64,000 bases of DNA from Cylicocyclus nassatus (Eukaryota; Nematoda; Chromadorea; Rhabditida; Strongylidae). The DNA is taken from positions 75,223,600 to 75,287,599 of the forward strand of contig CATQJL010000223.1 of the NCBI GenBank assembly GCA_958299035.1, given 5' to 3'. Position numbers and translations under genes: made by a program. Below the pieces are notes generated by a model. It was not told the DNA's origin. It ran no database searches and worked only from the letters and a program-made list of their open reading frames with translations. Each line of letters opens with the position of its first letter. Positions within the stretch are counted from its first letter, which is position 1. Positions 22,251 to 33,914 of the stretch are shown here, piece by piece.

Positions 22251-24945
22251 AAAGCTGCCCGAATGTTTTGATAGGGCAGCTAAGCTCAACAATGCTAAAG
22301 AGAAAAACGGCAAATCATTCCTACATGGCAAAAACGAAAAAGTGCGAATACCTGGAATGATTTGGCTAAATTCCCTGATCCACGCGAGAGAATGGTTGTT
22401 TTGAGACTTTCACTGGTTTTTGACCACATCATCTTCATAATCAAAGGTTCCATGGATGTCCAAAGCCAACATCTAGATATGAAGAGCTTAGTACACCACC
22501 TTCAGACTAAAAAAATGGATCATCTCCGTCCACAGCTTTCGTTGATACATTCCCATGTAAGGTTGTAGGCCGAAAATTGAAATAAAAGAACAAGGATGGT
22601 GACATTTCTATGAGTTCTGAAGGGGAAATACTCCTTGGACATTTCTCGATACAGATCCAACCAGCCTGAGTGAGCTAAATTCGCGTACTAGATTTTACTA
22701 AAGAAGCAAAAACGGTACTTTCTATCCTTCTTTTCGCATATGGTGAGATCAAAATCTGCCAAAAATAGTGAACGGTAAGATTTTTAAAGGGTTGACCTTG
22801 ACAGAGCCAAACTGACATTGTTTGCTTGCTCGTCGGAAGTAGCTGAACCATTTTTCTGAACACAAGATTTCAGTGAGACATTTGCAACGACTTGTACATA
22901 CCAAGTATGGAGAGCTAAGTGATTGCAGTAAGGACGGCTTGTAAACGATCGCAGTGTGACGCGATTTGGCAATACTCCAAGTGTTTATAACTCATCCTAG
23001 GCGCATTCTGGATAAACAGAACATAAGGCATTTATCGATCTGCGAACGTCTCCTCTTTACATTTAGAATGGGCTCAAAATTTGTTATGGATAGTAAGAAT
23101 TTGCCAAATGGTGTCCCAGCTGAAATCGCGTAATGTGTGGCCAACGCCTTATGCCAACGAGATGCTGCTCTCAACGAAGTGCTACCCACATGGGAGTGGT
23201 CAATTTACTGACCAAACAAGAAATATAGAAATACTTTTTAAAAAAATACATGAAAATCTTGAAATAAGGAAGAAAATCTCAAAACGAAAAACACTGTTGT
23301 TTACCTAACGTTCTGCAAAAGCCAGCACATTGTCGAATCCCGCATTTTCAGCTACACTGCTCGTTATTTTTCCGGTCCAAAACTTCTGAAGGCATAGCGG
23401 ACTGGCGATCTGCCACCAAAGGCGAAGTACCCTTCGCATCATTACCTAAATTCATAAGTGAAAAGAAGTAACATCAAAACGTAAGACAAGTAGCTTGGGC
23501 GCCGATTACAAACGAGTGCGGAAGAAAGTAGTCCTAACTAGCATATGATCAATGTTTGCAACTTCAAATCCACTTTCAACAGCACTGCTCGTTCCTAGTG
23601 AATGAAGCATTGAAAGCTGCGAAACGAAGTGAAATGGAGAAGAAGAGAAAGTTGGAAACGACACGCGAACAAGGAAAAAGTAAACAGCAGCTAGCTTAGC
23701 GCAAATTAGATATGAAAAAAAGCCGAAGCAAGCCAAAGTCTCCTCAATACTAATTGAGAAACGACGACCACCAAGTAAAAAAAAACGAACGATGCCGAAC
23801 AGATTGTAGTAAATATATCTTATAAGCAGCTTATAAGCAAACTCAAAAGTAAATGTCAAAGCAAAGCAAGGAAGAACATTGCGAAGAACTGCACCTAAAT
23901 TCAAAGGCAAAACAGTTTAAAACTAGAATAAATGAAGAAAGGAACAAGAGAGAAGAAAACAGCAAGAGAATGCTACAGCAATGCGATTATAGGACTCAGC
24001 GACGCCATTATCGATTGGAGCGCGCTTTTTTCCTTAGGAAACGGGGCTGCTGAGGCTATTTTTGCCTCTAGCAATGGGGAGAGGAGGAGGTTTGGGACCA
24101 AATTTTCAGTATATACTAATGTTTAGGCGTAGAGTAGATTTATGTAAAAATTTTGGAAAAATTATGTGAATTGAGAGTTTTGCCAAGCTCAGCTTGTCAT
24201 TAGCTTGTCAAATGACAAGCTAATTTGGAAATAAGTTGGGGAAACTCTTCATTCACATAAGTTTTTCATAATTTTTCATACTTTGTTACTTAGTCCTACT
24301 GCGCATATACACACCGAATCCCGCGCGATTTCGTCGCCTCTGCGTTGCAAACGAGCCATTTTTCCATTTCTTTGGTAGCGGGAAATTTTCAGAAAAAACT
24401 TTGCCACAACCTTCAGTCACATAATTTTTCAATGAAACTCCTAAGTTAGCTCCTACAGGCTTGTGTCCACGTGCATACCAAGTTTCATACCATATCGTCA
24501 TCTGCGCGTTGCAAACGAGCCATTTGAATTTACAACTTCATTTACCAATTTTGCAAAATCTTTGGAAAAAATGCTTATTACTCGTCCCGTTCACATAAGT
24601 TTTTCATAATTTTTCATACTTTGTTTCCACTAGCCTCGCTCCGTTCGCCTACAAAATCTAGTGTCATACCGTGACGCGTACATTGAGAACTAGTCATGTA
24701 TGCCGTTACAAATAGCTCGTTTGAGCGACGTCGCGCGTGCGGCAATTAGCGACGGCGCGGTTTGACGCGCGCGAACTCCAGTCTTCGCATGTTGAGGCGC
24801 ATAACATGTTAAAATAAGCAGAGAACGTGCACTACCAATTTTTTTCCGGGGCTCCGCCCCGGACCCCGCAAGAACGATTTTCCCTTTGCTTTTTTGCCGA
24901 AAACGATTTCCAGCTTGTCATTTGACAAGCTCGTGCCGGGCCCTG
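22251..24945. other. Right part of the 5.5-kb element, no recognised gene
   Basis: Open frames up to 134 codons (minus 23506-23910) show no family motif. A 36-bp block around tcataatttttcatactttg recurs at about 24253 and 24592. A 10-bp motif aagcttgtca/tgacaagctt-like palindrome occurs near 24195-24215 and again at 24912-24930 beside the right terminus, as expected of subterminal transposase-binding repeats. A GC palindrome ggggctccgcccc is at 24848-24860. Confidence 0.45.
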
Positions 24946-24953
24946 AATCTGTT

Positions 24954-26540
24954 TGGCAAGGTTGATCGATGCGTTGCGCTGTTCAATACTGGACGAAACC
25001 GATTTTGCTGTCTTGAACATGTTTCCTGTCACGGACCGTTTCAAGCTCCAAGGATGCGCAGAGCGGTAGTGAATCAGTATATATCCTTACTAGCGGGTTT
25101 GCGAAACCACTTAGTTATGTATGGTCCGTGAGATAAAGACACTTGGACGTTTAAGAATGCTAGCCAATTTTCATCGTGTTTCTCCCGCGTGAATCTTATA
25201 TTAGGGGAGACTGGCTATTCAGAATGTCGAAGCATATGTTTATTTCATTTTGAGGTAGACATATGATGTAGCAGTCAATGTATCGATAAAAGAGTAAGGG
25301 ATCACAATCAAGTACGGGTTTCTCGATTGACATGAAGACGATTGCGACGACGGGAGCCAATCTTTGCCCCATCGCTAGGCCACATACCTGCTTGTAACAC
25401 CTTCCTGACCATCGAAATACGCTGCAATTCAGGCATTCCTTCAAAAGTGTTATTATTTGTCTAACGCTGAACCCATACATGTTGAGAGCAGATTGATGTT
25501 CCGAGAGTAGTTCATACACGGCTTCCATAGCATCTTCATTGGAGGGAGACATTTGTGTACAACGAAGTGACATAAAATGTCTCTATCGCACATTCTCCAT
25601 CGAGCTGCGCTGTACTGAGTTGCTCCAAAAACATTTTAGTATTCAAAAGATGGGCAGGCACATACTTTAATAGTTGTGTCAGATTAAGTTTAATAGCCAT
25701 GAGATTCTATCATTTGGGCCTCCGCAGCTGCTTATTATGGGTCTTACTTTGTAGTCTAATGAATTTTCAGAGAGCAATTCTGAAGCAGAGTTTGTGTGTC
25801 TTTTTAGCACGTAAAGGACTGGACATTTGGGCAAGTCGATCTTAAGATGCGAGATCAGTGCTTTGGGTAAGCCGATAGTATTCGCTATATTTACCCACAC
25901 TTTGTTCAAACGACGGCTTTGTTTCACAAACTCTTGTTTAGAAGAAGTGCAATACAAAGTGTTATTATCCAAATGGTGTTCAGTTATGGCCATATCTAAG
26001 TTACGCGTCAACACCACGAATTCCCCTTCCTTATCGCTGGTTGACCTTATCTCCTTATTACTGCATAGATTTGAAGTTCACGTAAACCGCGACGTTGAAT
26101 GGGAGTGCGATTACTAGTGATATGCTTTTTTGAAAACTGTGTTAGAGTATTGAAAATTGATGTGGCCAGCACGCGAAATTTTGTGTCTACGATTGGATGG
26201 GGTTCCTGAGGCCTGAAGCTCAGTGATGGAAGGGGAATATGAGGTACACGAGCGCCAGTACTTGCGCTGGACGAGCTTCATCGTTTTGCCTTGCTCTCTG
26301 ACGTAGACGTTCATGTAGCAGCTTCAGGTTACCAACAACTTTTCGCGTCACTTACCCATGGTGTGATGAACTGGGTGGTAGCCAAACTTGGACCCATACT
26401 GAGAACAGATAGCGCGCCTTCAGAAAGAGAGACATTGCCAATAAGTGATACTCGGGGCATTGTGGGCGCAGTTGTCATTAATGCAGTGTTGATAGCTGGT
26501 GTGTTGACTTTTCTCGACGGAACTAGCAGTGGCTAGTGGC
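24954..26540 (-). pseudogene. Reverse transcriptase region of family A PLE (broken)
   Basis: Minus-strand pieces in order: an N-domain with LSEGALSVLSMGPS (about 26420-26480); RRLNKVW and RPIISSCGGPNDRISW (26017-25679, fingers); LAMGQRLAPVVAIVF and FYRYIDCYII (25573-25196, palm); FLNVQVSLSHGPYITKWFRK and NMFKTAKSV (thumb, 25195-24970). YIDC stands where the catalytic YIDD is expected, so the second aspartate is lost, and several stops and frameshifts separate the pieces. PLE reverse transcriptases are related to telomerase. This copy is dead. Confidence 0.8.
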
Positions 26541-26676
26541 TGGAGTACACGTTATTTGTTTGGATTTCACATCCATCACATACATGTGAAAAGGCGATAA
26601 TGTGTTCCTACTCCCTTCACCCCAGGGCCGGAACCCAGCTGACCCCCCTTCACCCACGGCCGATGAGGAAGTGAAA

Positions 26677-29268
26677 GTGAGACTAAGACATTAACATTTT
26701 AAGCAAAATTATAAAACTATCCACATTATTGAAATTAAATTTAGTAATATTTTAATTCCTAATATCATTAATATGATCATCAAAAACCTATTTGCAGGCT
26801 CACTAAGAAGTACATCGGAGATTTGCCGCCTATTTTTCACTTCTAGAGAACGATGAAAAAGCCTAGAGAAAAGTTTACGTGTGAAGCCTTTGTGTAAAGT
26901 TATAACTCACGTATTTGCTGAAATAATAAGTGAAATAATAAATGAACTTTGACGATCGGTGCGCAGTTAAATTGCATTTTTTTAGGAGGTATAAATTTTC
27001 TAAGCAGATGGCGGAATCCGGGTAAAGTCATTGAATGATTCCTTAAAGAGTCATTGTTCCAACTTTTAGTATCATTTCTAAACTCCGAAAGAGATCGTAA
27101 CATTTTCTAGAAAAACAGGTGCAACAGAGGCACCTATTACATCGAAGAGTTGGTGTAATCAGGGTTAGACTTACTGTCAAAATGTTATAGCTACGAGGGT
27201 CGTGGAGTTCTACAATCCGCCTACTTGGACGATGATAGGGATGAGGAAAGCAGCCAGAGATGCATTTTTCCACCTTGGAGCACTATACAAGAGGAGAAGG
27301 ACAATCGTATATGATCACTGCATGATTATTCTGAAAAAAATTTTGTTTTCCATCGAAGAAGATTGAGAAATATAAAAGATCTTAGAAGGAGAACTCAGTC
27401 ATAATTAGCCTATTCTAGTTTAGAAGTCTTCCATCCGCTTTCAGAAAACATACAGCTTGCCAGGAAAAAGAGGGTTTTTCCTGCTAAATAGAAATTGTTT
27501 TAGTCATTTTTCCAAAATTGTAGAATTTTTCTATAAAAAATTGTAGATTTTTGATGTGAGAAGATAAGAGAGTTTCTAGCCATACATTGAATTACTCTTG
27601 TTGAAAGCTTCCAGAAAATATATAGCTTACCAAAGAAGAAAGGGTTTTCCTGTATTGTGAAGGCGGTCGCAATTGTTTTTCTAAAATTAAGGAAATTTTT
27701 TTTATAAAAAATCATAACTTTACTATACGAAAAGCTAGAAGAGCGCTTTGCACTTTATTGGAATTCCCTCGTCGTCCGCTTTCAGGAAATATACAGTTTG
27801 CCAGGAAAAAAGAGGATTTTCCTATCGGGTGAAATGGGTCGCCGTCTATTTTCATGTTCCTTTAGCTCCTTAAAACGACGCTTTTTGAGTACAGAAAGGA
27901 AGATTTCCATTACACCATGTCCCTCCCCTTTCACCAGGTACTTTTAGCATCCCTCTCCCTACAAACTATATATTTTCTGAAAGCGGACGACGAGAGGAAT
28001 TCAACAAACACCTAATCACTCTCCCAGCTTCTCATGTAAATTTGTTATGATTTTTTAGAGTTAAAAATTGGCTTAATTCCGGAAAATAGACGGCGACCCC
28101 TTTTACCCGATAGGAAAATCCTCTTTTTCTCTGGCAAACTGTATATTTCCTGAAAGCGGACGACGAGGGGATTCCAATAGAGTGCAAAGCACTCTTCTCG
28201 TTTTTTGTATAGTAAAGTTATGATTTTTTATAAAAATAATTTCCTTAATTTTAGAAAAACAATTGCGACCACCTTCACAATACAGGAAAATCCTTTCTTC
28301 CTTGGTAAGCTATATATTTTCTAAAAGCTTTCAACAAGAGTAATTCAATGTATGGCTAGAGAATCTCTTATCTTCTCATATCAAAAATCTACCATTTTTT
28401 ATAGAAAAATTCTACAATTTTGGAAAAATTACTAAAACTATTTCTATTTAGCAGGAAAAACCCTCTTTTTCCTGGCAAGCTGTATGTTTTCTGAAAGCGG
28501 ATGGAAAGTAGACTTCTAAACTAGGATAGGCTAATTATGACTGAGTTCTCCTTCTAAGATCTTTTATATTTCTCAATCTTCTTCGATGGAAAACAAAATT
28601 TTTTTCAGAATAATCATGCAGTGATCATATACGATAGTCCTTCTCCTCTTGTATAGTGCTCCAAGGTGGAAAAATGCATCTCTGGCTGCTTCATCCCTAT
28701 CATCGTCCAAGTAGGCGGATTGTAGAACTCCACGATCCTCGTAGCTATAACATTTTGACAGTAAGTCTAACCCTGATTCCACCAACTCTTCGATGTAATA
28801 GGTGCCTCTGTTGCACCTGCTTCTTTAGAAAATGTTACGATCTCTTTCGGAGTTTAGAAATAATATCAAAATTTGGAACAATGACTCTTTAAGGAATCCT
28901 TCAATGACTTTACACGGATTCCGCCATCTGCTTAGAAAATTTATACCTCTTAAAAAAATGCAATTTAACTGCGCACCGATCATCAGAGTTCATTTATTAT
29001 TTCACTTATTATTTCAGCAAATACGTGAGTAATAACTTCATTGGCGTATATACACAAAGTCTTCACACGTAAATTTTTCTCCAGCTTTTTCGTCGTTTTC
29101 TAGAAGTGGACAATAGGCGGCAAATTTCCGACGTACTTCTCAGTGAGCCTGCAAGTAAGTTTTGACAATCATAATAATAATATTTAGAATCAGCATGTCA
29201 CTAAATTTAATTTTAATGATGCCGATAGTTTTATAATTTTGCTTAAAATGTTGATTTCTTAGTCTCAC
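26677..29268. repeat. 2.6-kb foldback palindrome with internal tandem repeats
   Basis: The arms 26677-27855 and 28082-29268 are inverted copies (over 90% alike by eye) around a 226-bp spacer. Each arm contains about three ~170-bp units beginning gctttcag(a/g)aaa(c/t)ata (27437, 27607 and 27778 on the left, mirrored on the right). Long inverted repeats built from short tandem units are the hallmark of foldback elements. Outer ends read gtgagactaagac; no target duplication is certain. It sits within the family A PLE between its N-terminal pieces, next to C-rich minisatellite-like DNA (26600-26660, 29395-29540). A palindromic assembly artefact is possible, but the arms differ by substitutions and indels. 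Confidence 0.8.
28573..28814 (-). pseudogene. Exon-like reading frame in the foldback arm, unknown protein
   Basis: On the minus strand a frame open from about 28814 reads YYIEELVESGLDLLSKCY, then SAYLDDDRDEAARDAFFHLG, ending in EED and a TGA. The left arm carries the same sequence (plus strand, about 27140-27366), but an indel at about 27240 shifts it out of frame. The amino-acid composition looks like a real soluble helical protein. I do not recognise the family. It may be a captured host exon or part of the element's own gene. Confidence 0.35.
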
Positions 29269-29634
29269 TTATTCTTGTTTTTCTTCTTCGAATTTCAGCG
29301 GATAAAACCCAATATTCGACTTTAACCCGGTTTGGCTACAATTTCATTTGATGCATGTGAATGAAAAGAACATGAGAAGCAATGATGACGAACACTGCCC
29401 CCCCCCCCCCCCCCCGGTCGACGCATCTCCACAGCCGCGGCCGCTTCCCCCCCCCCCCCAGCGGCCCTCATACCCCCTTCACCCTGGAGAGGCGGGACCC
29501 CCTATGACCCCCTTCACCCCTGGAAAGGCCATGTTCCCCCTTTGCACACGTATGATCCATCAACTTGCTAAATTTCTCCCGTAGCCCCTCAACTTGGCAT
29601 TAAAGCGAACAGAATCACAAATATTTCTCGATAC
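29269..29634. other. C-rich low-complexity flank of the palindrome
   Basis: Contains C18 at 29398-29415 and C13 at 29447-29459, then degenerate repeats of gacccccttcacccctgg. A similar cttcacccc/gacccccctt text is on the other side of the palindrome (26608-26660), so the palindrome may have entered a small minisatellite. Confidence 0.6.
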
Positions 29635-30078
29635 TCACGATCTCTTCCAAAACGCGTTCGGCACCAAGCGTTTGCAACACTGTTTTTTATAAATACATTT
29701 TTTCAAAGTAAAGAACAAATGATCTTGTTTCAACTTGAGTGCCGCTTTCAGAATACGTCGCTCTATATCTTGCAGTTGTCGGCTTTCTCGCGACAGTCCA
29801 CACGTTTCGTGAAGATGTTGTTCATGAAAAAATTTGGGATCAGACGAAAACGTAGGCATCGGCGTAGGAAGAAAACCGTTTATCTCTCGTTGATTATTTT
29901 CTGTCGCATCGAGAGAACTTCCTTGACAATTCGAGAGTTTGCTGGTACGTTCCTCACAAGATTCGTGCTCGATTGTCGATAAACCTTGGCATTGTGATTC
30001 AAATTGCAAATACTTTTTAAAAGCTGTTAACCAAGGTTGGTAGCAAAACTTTATTGTACGAAAAGCCAACGTTTCGGC
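29635..30078 (-). pseudogene. 5' terminal repeat and N-terminal frame of family A PLE
   Basis: A minus-strand frame opens with MAFRTIKFCYQPWLTAFKKY directly within the terminal repeat and runs 144 codons, including RESRQLQDIERRILKAALKL. This is where a PLE open reading frame normally starts, inside or just after the 5' pLTR. The frame ends at 29635 before the palindrome. No catalytic motif is expected in this part. Confidence 0.55.
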
Positions 30079-30370
30079 GGTTCATCCGCCATAGCCAGTC
30101 CCCTAACATAAGATTCACGCGGGATAAACCCGATGAAAATTGGCTAGCATTCTTAAACGTCCAAGTGTCTTTATCTCACGTATCAAACACAACTAAGTAG
30201 TTTTGCAAACCCGCTAGTAAGAACATATTGATTCACTACCGCTCTGCGCATCCTTGGAGCTTGAAACGGTCCGTGATAGGAAACATGTTCAAGATAGCAA
30301 AATCGGTTTCGTCCAGTGTTGAACAGCGCAACGCATCGATTAACCTTGCCAAACAGATTGGATGTTTTAA

Positions 30371-30575
30371 GGCCCCGGACAGACTTCACGCGATTTGATC
30401 GTAGCGACTTCGCCGACATTTCCATTCATTTTCATTTCACATTTAAAAATTTCGTGCTGGAAAAGTATCACAATCGAAATGCAAGTTGATCGGCATGGAA
30501 TGATGTTGTAACAGTTTTCTAGTCGCGATTCAGTCACGATTCATTCCATGCCGATCAACTTGCATTATCGGCTAT
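30371..30575. mobile_element. GGCCCCGG-family MITE, right end lost
   Basis: The left end ggccccggacagacttcacg follows TAA. The interior holds inverted blocks tgcaagttgatcggcatgg and ccatgccgatcaacttgca. The expected right terminus is missing; PLE sequence resumes at about 30576 (ctatcccacaaatgg). Confidence 0.65.
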
Positions 30576-30605
30576 CCCACAAATGGTATAAAAAGGCATA
30601 CCTGC

Positions 30606-31029
30606 ATGCAAGAATGCAGACCGATCGAAATGAACCAGATAACGAAAATGCCGCTCTGTGTTCCATTCGTGACTGATAATTTCAGCAGAGTTATCAGAAA
30701 ATCCTTAAGACAAGCGGGCCTCAATGATTCTGTCAGAGTAAATATACCACCTCTAATCTCAAAAAACAACTTAGCCGCAGTCGAGCATATGACAGAATCT
30801 GCACGACGGCTGATTGTGTCATCTGCCCATCTAGAAAAGCAGGCGACTGCATGGAAATGGGAGTGGTGTATCTCATAACCTGTCAAAAATGCGGTGACCA
30901 GTACATAGGAGAGACTGGCAGACCCTTGTGCACAAGAATTAAAGAGCATTTTGACGGCCTTAGAAAATCTAAAATGTCCACACCTTTGGGTGCACATCGA
31001 AGGTTATGTCATGAGAACCAGTACTTTTA
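30606..31029 (+). pseudogene. GIY-YIG endonuclease of the truncated family A PLE
   Basis: From 30841 one frame reads GDCMEMGVVYLITCQKCGDQ, then YIGETGRPLCTRIKEHF, and ends LGAHRRLCHENQYF before a TAA at 31027. This shows the GVVY...YIG motif, the conserved R of GRPL, and EH, with paired cysteines typical of PLE nucleases. The linker before 30841 is frameshifted and has stops. With no complete RT upstream, the copy cannot act on its own. Confidence 0.8.
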
Positions 31030-31540
31030 AGTCACTGTAACGATCTTGTCGCACGAGTCCGAGTTAACAGCCCGCAAAACGTTGAAGACCTTTGAATAGC
31101 GTCCAAATCACCAAAAATGAATCGCAAAGATGAAGGCATTGCCATAAACAGTGAACTGTTCTCTTATCAAACGCTACGTCGATTCTGAAACGAGATCTTT
31201 TATGACCATATAAAGGGCATTGTTGGCACTAACTATCATGCTCACTCATAGCGCGGCTGCAGCGCGCTACTGGTCGTTCGGTTTCTACATCTTGATCTGG
31301 CAAGGCTGAGGTCAGGCTTTCAACATCTACTCTGCCACTCCATCACATAGTCAAACTAAATCCATTGCCAAATACGGTGTTTGGGCGGGCACTTCTCAAA
31401 GTCTCGATCTTTCAGGAAACCCTGAAGAAGGCGACGGACCGCCGAAACGTTGGGTTTTCGTACAATAAAGTCTTGCTACCAACCTTGGTTAACAGCTTTG
31501 AAAAACTATATTTGCAATTTAAAATAAACTGTTCTTCTTC

Positions 31541-31898
31541 AGATACATCTATATAATTTTATCAACGTGCTTATTAATCTTTATGTTAGCTGGAGTGAAA
31601 AGTTAGTCCCTTCGACAAATTATAAACTTGAGCAGTGTCTGCGCAAGAAAACATGTGAGACCATCCAAAGTACCATTACTGCAATGGTTGAAGGTACAGT
31701 CTCCAAGTCCATGATGGTTTTCTGGCCTCAACGGTGAATGCCAGGAAGTATGCTCATTAGCATCTTCTGGAACGAAGATGCCTCTTACTTAGTTTTTGGC
31801 AAGTAACGCACTTTTTCTGATCGTAGTTTGGTAGAGCTAGTTGCGCTCTATCCATCCATATGCAATTTTTCACAATTTTCAATTGTCTTTGGAGGATA
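31541..31898. other. Unassigned non-coding stretch
   Basis: No gene or repeat boundary was recognised between the PLE 3' end and the mariner-like element. Confidence 0.5.
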
Positions 31899-31900
31899 TA

Positions 31901-32837
31901 TTAGGTCGTTCCATAAGCTCGTAGCATTCTCATTTTCGTCGTCGTTTTCTGGTGAAGCAGTTGGTTTACGGCAAATTGTCTGGTATTGATCGAAACAGGC
32001 AAGTTTTTTCTACAAAACCTGCTTATTGTTATTGAGGCAGTCCTGATGATCTTTGCTTCATAATTTCTCAAAGCAAACTTTTTGAGTGGCAGAAAATGGC
32101 CATTTCGGCACTTGTGCTTTTCGCATTTCGTACATATCCCACAAATAATTCTCTGTATATATAGTCGGAGTAGCAACTTGCATGCAACGCTGATGTGCTG
32201 ACACAATGATGTCCAGCCAATATGCTAAGAACTGTTTGAACGAAGTCTCAAAAGTTGCTGTCTTCGACTGCTGCAGCTGAGTTTTACGCGTCGTTTCGTA
32301 AGAGAATGTTCTCGTTCTGCTGTCAAGCCTTGAGCGATGGACAGCTTTGTCTAGGTGGTGCAAAAGTCTGAATGCAGCCGGTTCCCATCGATTTTACGCT
32401 TTCCCGAGAAATTTTGGCTCAGAAAACTTCCTCATTCCGGCCAAACACAAAACATTTACACATACCTTAAAAGTGCGCTCTATCATTCTTTGTAATGTCT
32501 CCCTTGACAAGGATTCTTGTTCTACGTGCATCATAGTCCGGTAAACAGTATTCTTCCTCATTCATAACAATTTCGAATAAAAGTTTCCTCTCGTAATTTT
32601 CGTACATAGCGCCGAAAATGGTATGCCAAAAGCGCCATTTTTTGCTACACAAAAAACTCTACTTTGAGCAGTCACAAAACAAAGGTCATCAGCTTTACTT
32701 TGAAAATAAAACGCAGTTCTTGTAGGAAAAGTAGAATTGGCGCTTCCGAAGGGTACACACACTTTGCGGTAAACCTACCGCTTCACCAGAAAATGACGAC
32801 AAGAATGAAAAAGCTACGAACTTATGGAACGACCTAA
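31901..32837. mobile_element. Mariner-like element, TTAGGTCGTTCCATAAG ends
   Basis: The left end is ttaggtcgttccataagctc after TA. The right end is the reverse complement of ttaggtcgttccataagttc, followed by tt (a worn TA). The arms extend about 90 bp (cgttttctggtgaagc on both). Open minus-strand frames of up to 101 codons inside show no DDD/E transposase motif, so it is probably non-autonomous. Confidence 0.8.
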
Positions 32838-33532
32838 TTGTTTGAACATGATTTTTGGTTTTTCAATGCTCCAAAAAAATCGCTGATTTTCAAGTGTTTT
32901 GCTTTTTTTTACCTAGAAATAAAAGGGATCCTATATGTCAAATATATTGTTTGAAAGAGCAACAGGAGCTGCTTCGAACATGTCTCACTTGTTCTTTAAC
33001 TTTACGATGGAACGGCGCAAAAATGAGTGGTTCATAAAATGTTGTTCAAGTTCTTTATTGCACCATGCGCAGGGTTGTGGGAGAGGAACGTTAACGCGTT
33101 ACTAGAACAACAAGCGAAGGCCGTTCATGAAAGAAAGCCACAGTTTAGTAGCTGCACACACTGCTGATCGAAACAAAAAATATCAAAATGTACTAAAAAT
33201 CAGCCTGTCTCATTTTTTGGCTCTCACTCTAACAGTTAACAGTTCAAAAACTGTTGATTTGGTGCATAGTTGACTGCACGGAATTTAGCGGGCTGGATGC
33301 CCACGAACTTGCCTCTTGGGACTAACATTGGCGTCCGCGCATAAGTCATCTTAGGGGGCGACTGCGTACAGTTTGACTTTGATTTGGTACGAGCCGCGAC
33401 CCGTTGCTCTTCATCATGTTTGCTCAAGTGCTGTGAATCGGGGAAGTTTTTACTTGGTTGAAATTTTTGAGTTTTGAAATAAATACTTTCAGTAAGTAAT
33501 TTCCAAGTCCTCTTTCTTGAACCTCGGCATTG
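32838..33532. other. Unassigned non-coding stretch
   Basis: Small frames at 32855-33037 (plus) and 33236-33427 (minus) have no recognisable domain. No RNA gene was seen. Confidence 0.45.
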
Positions 33533-33914
33533 TTAGTATAATGTGTGTTAGTAGGTGAGTAAGCCGACCGAGGTTAGTAGATTTTATTAGTGGCGGCCTA
33601 ACGTTTCGAACAAGTCGTCTTCTTCAGAGGCCTAAAGTGGTAGGAGATTTACGATTATGTGTCTAACCCACCAAAATCCTCCACCAGCCCTGACCAGCCT
33701 CGATTTTGCCCCAGAATATCACAAGAAAAAGTCCCAAACGTGAAAGACGAACTGACCTCCTCCACCGTCGTCGCGCGGTGTTAGGGCGGCCGTCCTTCGA
33801 TGCCATTAGTATAATAATGGAATACATTGTATACCATATTTGGACTAATCACTAATGGCCTTCAACTCGCATAACGTCACAAAAGGCATAAAGTCATTCG
33901 TAATCGACATACAC

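Larger units (their letters stand above)
19447..24945. mobile_element. 5.5-kb element with 8-bp TSD carrying L21 exons (hAT type)
   Basis: The ends are inverted: tagggcccggcacgagcttg at 19447 and its near-perfect reverse complement ending at 24945. Both are bordered by the exact 8-bp duplication aatctgtt (19439-19446 and 24946-24953). The PLE continues on both sides, and the sister PLE at about 30350-30362 shows one aatctgtt-containing site without the element. An 8-bp duplication and these ends fit the hAT group. No hAT transposase was recognised. The interior holds two exons of a ribosomal protein L21 gene on the minus strand, a mariner-like element (20701), a Harbinger-type MITE (21628), a further MITE (22136) and direct repeats near 24255-24630. 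The 245-bp MITE at 51732 has similar ends. Confidence 0.75.
17785..30078 (-). mobile_element. Penelope-like element, family A, split by three insertions
   Basis: Read on the minus strand, the order is: terminal repeat (29985-30078), N-terminal coding part (29635-29985), foldback palindrome (26677-29268), coding N-domain and reverse transcriptase (about 26540-25196), RT thumb (25195-24954), an 8-bp-TSD element (19447-24945), linker (19438-19348), a Helitron-like element (18655-19347), GIY-YIG endonuclease (18654-18287), and a second terminal repeat (about 17905-17785). Both terminal copies carry cgaaacgttggc(t)tttcgt in the same orientation, as in PLE pLTRs. Subtracting the insertions leaves about 3.5 kb, a normal PLE size. 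Continuity across the two coding breaks nearest the termini is shown by the sister copy at 30079-31540. Continuity across the palindrome is inferred. Confidence 0.7.
30079..31540 (+). mobile_element. 5'-truncated family A PLE, head to head with the first copy
   Basis: This plus-strand copy starts abruptly in the RT thumb at about 30079, right where the terminal repeat of the minus-strand copy ends. It continues through the thumb (30120-30360), linker (30590-30790), GIY-YIG domain (30790-31029) and 3' terminal repeat (cgccgaaacgttgggttttc with aataaa, about 31430-31505). A Harbinger-type MITE lies at 30371-30575. Inverted, 5'-truncated partner copies are a known PLE insertion outcome. Confidence 0.75.

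Noticed and set aside
29348..29584. Proline-rich protein
   Set aside because: The frame is produced by C homopolymers (C18, C13) and cccttcacccc repeats. No start context or neighbouring exon.
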